This document shows positions 5,511-6,501 of a stretch of DNA of 6,501 bases, one piece after another. Within the stretch, counting starts at the first letter, position 1; the number at the start of each line of letters is the position of its first letter. The notes below the pieces were generated by a model that had not been told where the DNA came from, did not search any database, and was given only the letters and a program-made list of their open reading frames with translations. The translations under genes and the position numbers were made by a program. Origin of the DNA: Mesotoga sp. (GTDB taxonomy: Bacteria > Thermotogota > Thermotogae > Petrotogales > Kosmotogaceae); assembly GCA_011620045.1 (NCBI GenBank), contig WOZY01000225.1, positions 1 through 6,501 on the forward strand, given 5' to 3'.

Positions 5511-6501
5511 TCAGACCTCCTGCGGTATGCTAACCGGGAGTCTTCCTTCGGCAGCTATCCTTCCCTTAATAACCTTAAGGATACTCCTCTGAGAAACTCC
5601 TTCGTAACCATAACTTAGAACGCAGTTGTTCACACCTTTTATGAAAGCATCGTATGGATTTCTCAAAGCTATTACCAGTGTTCTTCCCGTTCTCTGCGAA
5701 AGCCTTATGAGGAATTCTCTCTGTCCATCATTGAGATGAGCATTCTCTGTGAAGACCAATCTTATACCCTTTCTCGGGGCACTTAAGGCCAACTTATCTG
5801 CTTCTTCAACTGTCATTCCAGCTGCATAGTCGATCACCGGGCAATCGATCATCTGAGCAATCTCCCTCGCAACTGCGGGGACACCTTTTTGAGGACCGTC
5901 CTCTACCTGAACTAGTCTTGACAGTCTCACAGAGTAAATAGCGCTTACACTGCTGAGAGGCAGCGGTAGGAGAGACTTATCGTCGAGAATAGCTGTTATA
6001 GATTTGTCTGAGATCTCCTGCATCGCTCTCTGATTTTCAGAGGAAGAGATCACATCAAGCGAGTTTCTCGCAGATGCTACCGCCTTCATCCTGAAACTCT
6101 CCACCCTCTTTAGCGACTCTAGCAGTCGGGCTTCTAGCTCGGAGAATCTTTCGATCTTCCTTGTCAAATACCTCTTAACCCTCCTCTGGATTTCCGGTTC
6201 GTGGCAGTATGTAAGGTAGTCCATCCCATTCTTGAGACCTTCGATGGCGGCCTCCTCGGGTGAGAAATAATTGCTCACACCCCCCATACCAAGATCATCT
6301 GCAACAAGAACCCCCTCATAATTCAGTACGCCACGTGCGAGGTCCGTCAAGATCTCCTTCGACATGGAAGCCGGAACTCGATTGGCTTGAAGCTGAGGAA
6401 AGTATATATGAGAAGGCATAATTGAATCTGCCATAATCTCCCTGAATGGCCTGAGCTCGCAAGAGTCGAGCGTGGAAAACGGTACATCAAGAGTGGGAAG
6501 A
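5511..6501 (-). CDS. nagZ: GH3 beta-N-acetylglucosaminidase NagZ, two-domain type (5'-truncated by window edge)
   Basis: The last 329 residues are present. An internal Met at 6434 is not the start: the frame stays open to the window edge and reads LPTLDVPFSTLDS, then ELRPFREI, which is the normal NagZ sequence before the next barrel strand. Seen in the fragment: IMPSHIYFPQL (27-37), PASMS (43-47), and VADDLGMGG (66-74), in which D68 aligns with the GH3 nucleophile; then a second alpha/beta domain from about 155 to the end, closing with GRLPVSIP (319-326). This resembles the two-domain NagZ of Bacillus rather than the single-domain E. coli form. NagZ enzymes remove GlcNAc from GlcNAc-MurNAc chains or muropeptides. 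The Asp-His catalytic dyad loop (DSH) should lie just beyond the window edge, as should any signal peptide, so cellular location is undetermined. murQ begins 1 nt after its stop. Confidence 0.93.
   Translation of the reverse strand, partial: LPTLDVPFSTLDSCELRPFREIMADSIMPSHIYFPQLQANRVPASMSKEILTDLARGVLNYEGVLVADDLGMGGVSNYFSPEEAAIEGLKNGMDYLTYCHEPEIQRRVKRYLTRKIERFSELEARLLESLKRVESFRMKAVASARNSLDVISSSENQRAMQEISDKSITAILDDKSLLPLPLSSVSAIYSVRLSRLVQVEDGPQKGVPAVAREIAQMIDCPVIDYAAGMTVEEADKLALSAPRKGIRLVFTENAHLNDGQREFLIRLSQRTGRTLVIALRNPYDAFIKGVNNCVLSYGYEGVSQRSILKVIKGRIAAEGRLPVSIPQEV
5515..5521 (-). promoter_or_regulatory. Strong ribosome binding site of murQ, inside the nagZ 3' end
   Basis: On the minus strand AGGAGGT is read from 5521 to 5515, 5 nt before the murQ ATG at 5509. 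It lies in the last codons of nagZ, so the two genes are probably translationally coupled. Confidence 0.85.

Noticed and set aside
6432..6434. ATG as the start of nagZ
   Set aside because: The frame is open to the window edge, and the upstream residues (LPTLDVPFS, ELRPFREI) are normal NagZ sequence, so this is an internal Met.

Overview
The window carries two convergent gene sets that together look like a salvage system for peptidoglycan (cell-wall) amino sugars. Moderate GC, arginine codons mostly AGA/AGG, strong GGAGG-type ribosome sites, a TTG start, overlapping genes and a sugar ABC importer with no ATPase gene beside it all suggest a Thermotogota bacterium, possibly a mesophilic one such as Mesotoga. 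This placement is an inference from sequence style, not from a marker gene. The protein assignments do not depend on it.

Plus strand, 1-3029: the last codons of a probable sugar-binding lipoprotein or periplasmic protein (1-48), a strong GC-rich intercistronic hairpin (63-90), two CUT1/MalFG-type permease subunits (110-1012 and 1016-1843), then a leaderless DUF1343/GH171 exo-beta-N-acetylmuramidase, namZ (1854-3029). Minus strand, read from the right edge towards the left, 6501-3016: a two-domain GH3 beta-N-acetylglucosaminidase, nagZ (its 5' end lies beyond the window), murQ (N-acetylmuramic acid 6-phosphate etherase), a GntR/UTRA regulator that starts at a TTG overlapping the murQ stop, and a BadF/BadG-type amino-sugar kinase (probably MurNAc and/or GlcNAc kinase). 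The last three junctions are +1, -4 and -4 nt, so this is a tightly coupled operon. The two operons collide tail to tail, and the namZ and kinase coding regions overlap by 14 bp.

Proposed working model (inference): the ABC importer takes up MurNAc/GlcNAc oligosaccharides or disaccharides. NamZ removes MurNAc and NagZ removes GlcNAc from non-reducing ends. The kinase makes MurNAc-6-phosphate, which the absence of a PTS in the window requires. MurQ converts this to GlcNAc-6-phosphate plus D-lactate, and the GntR/UTRA protein senses a sugar phosphate and controls the locus. No amidase, nagA, nagB, transporter ATPase, PTS gene or RpiR-type MurR is present in the window. There is no gene-free stretch over about 60 bp, and no RNA gene, mobile element or CRISPR was seen. 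Both operon promoters lie outside the window.
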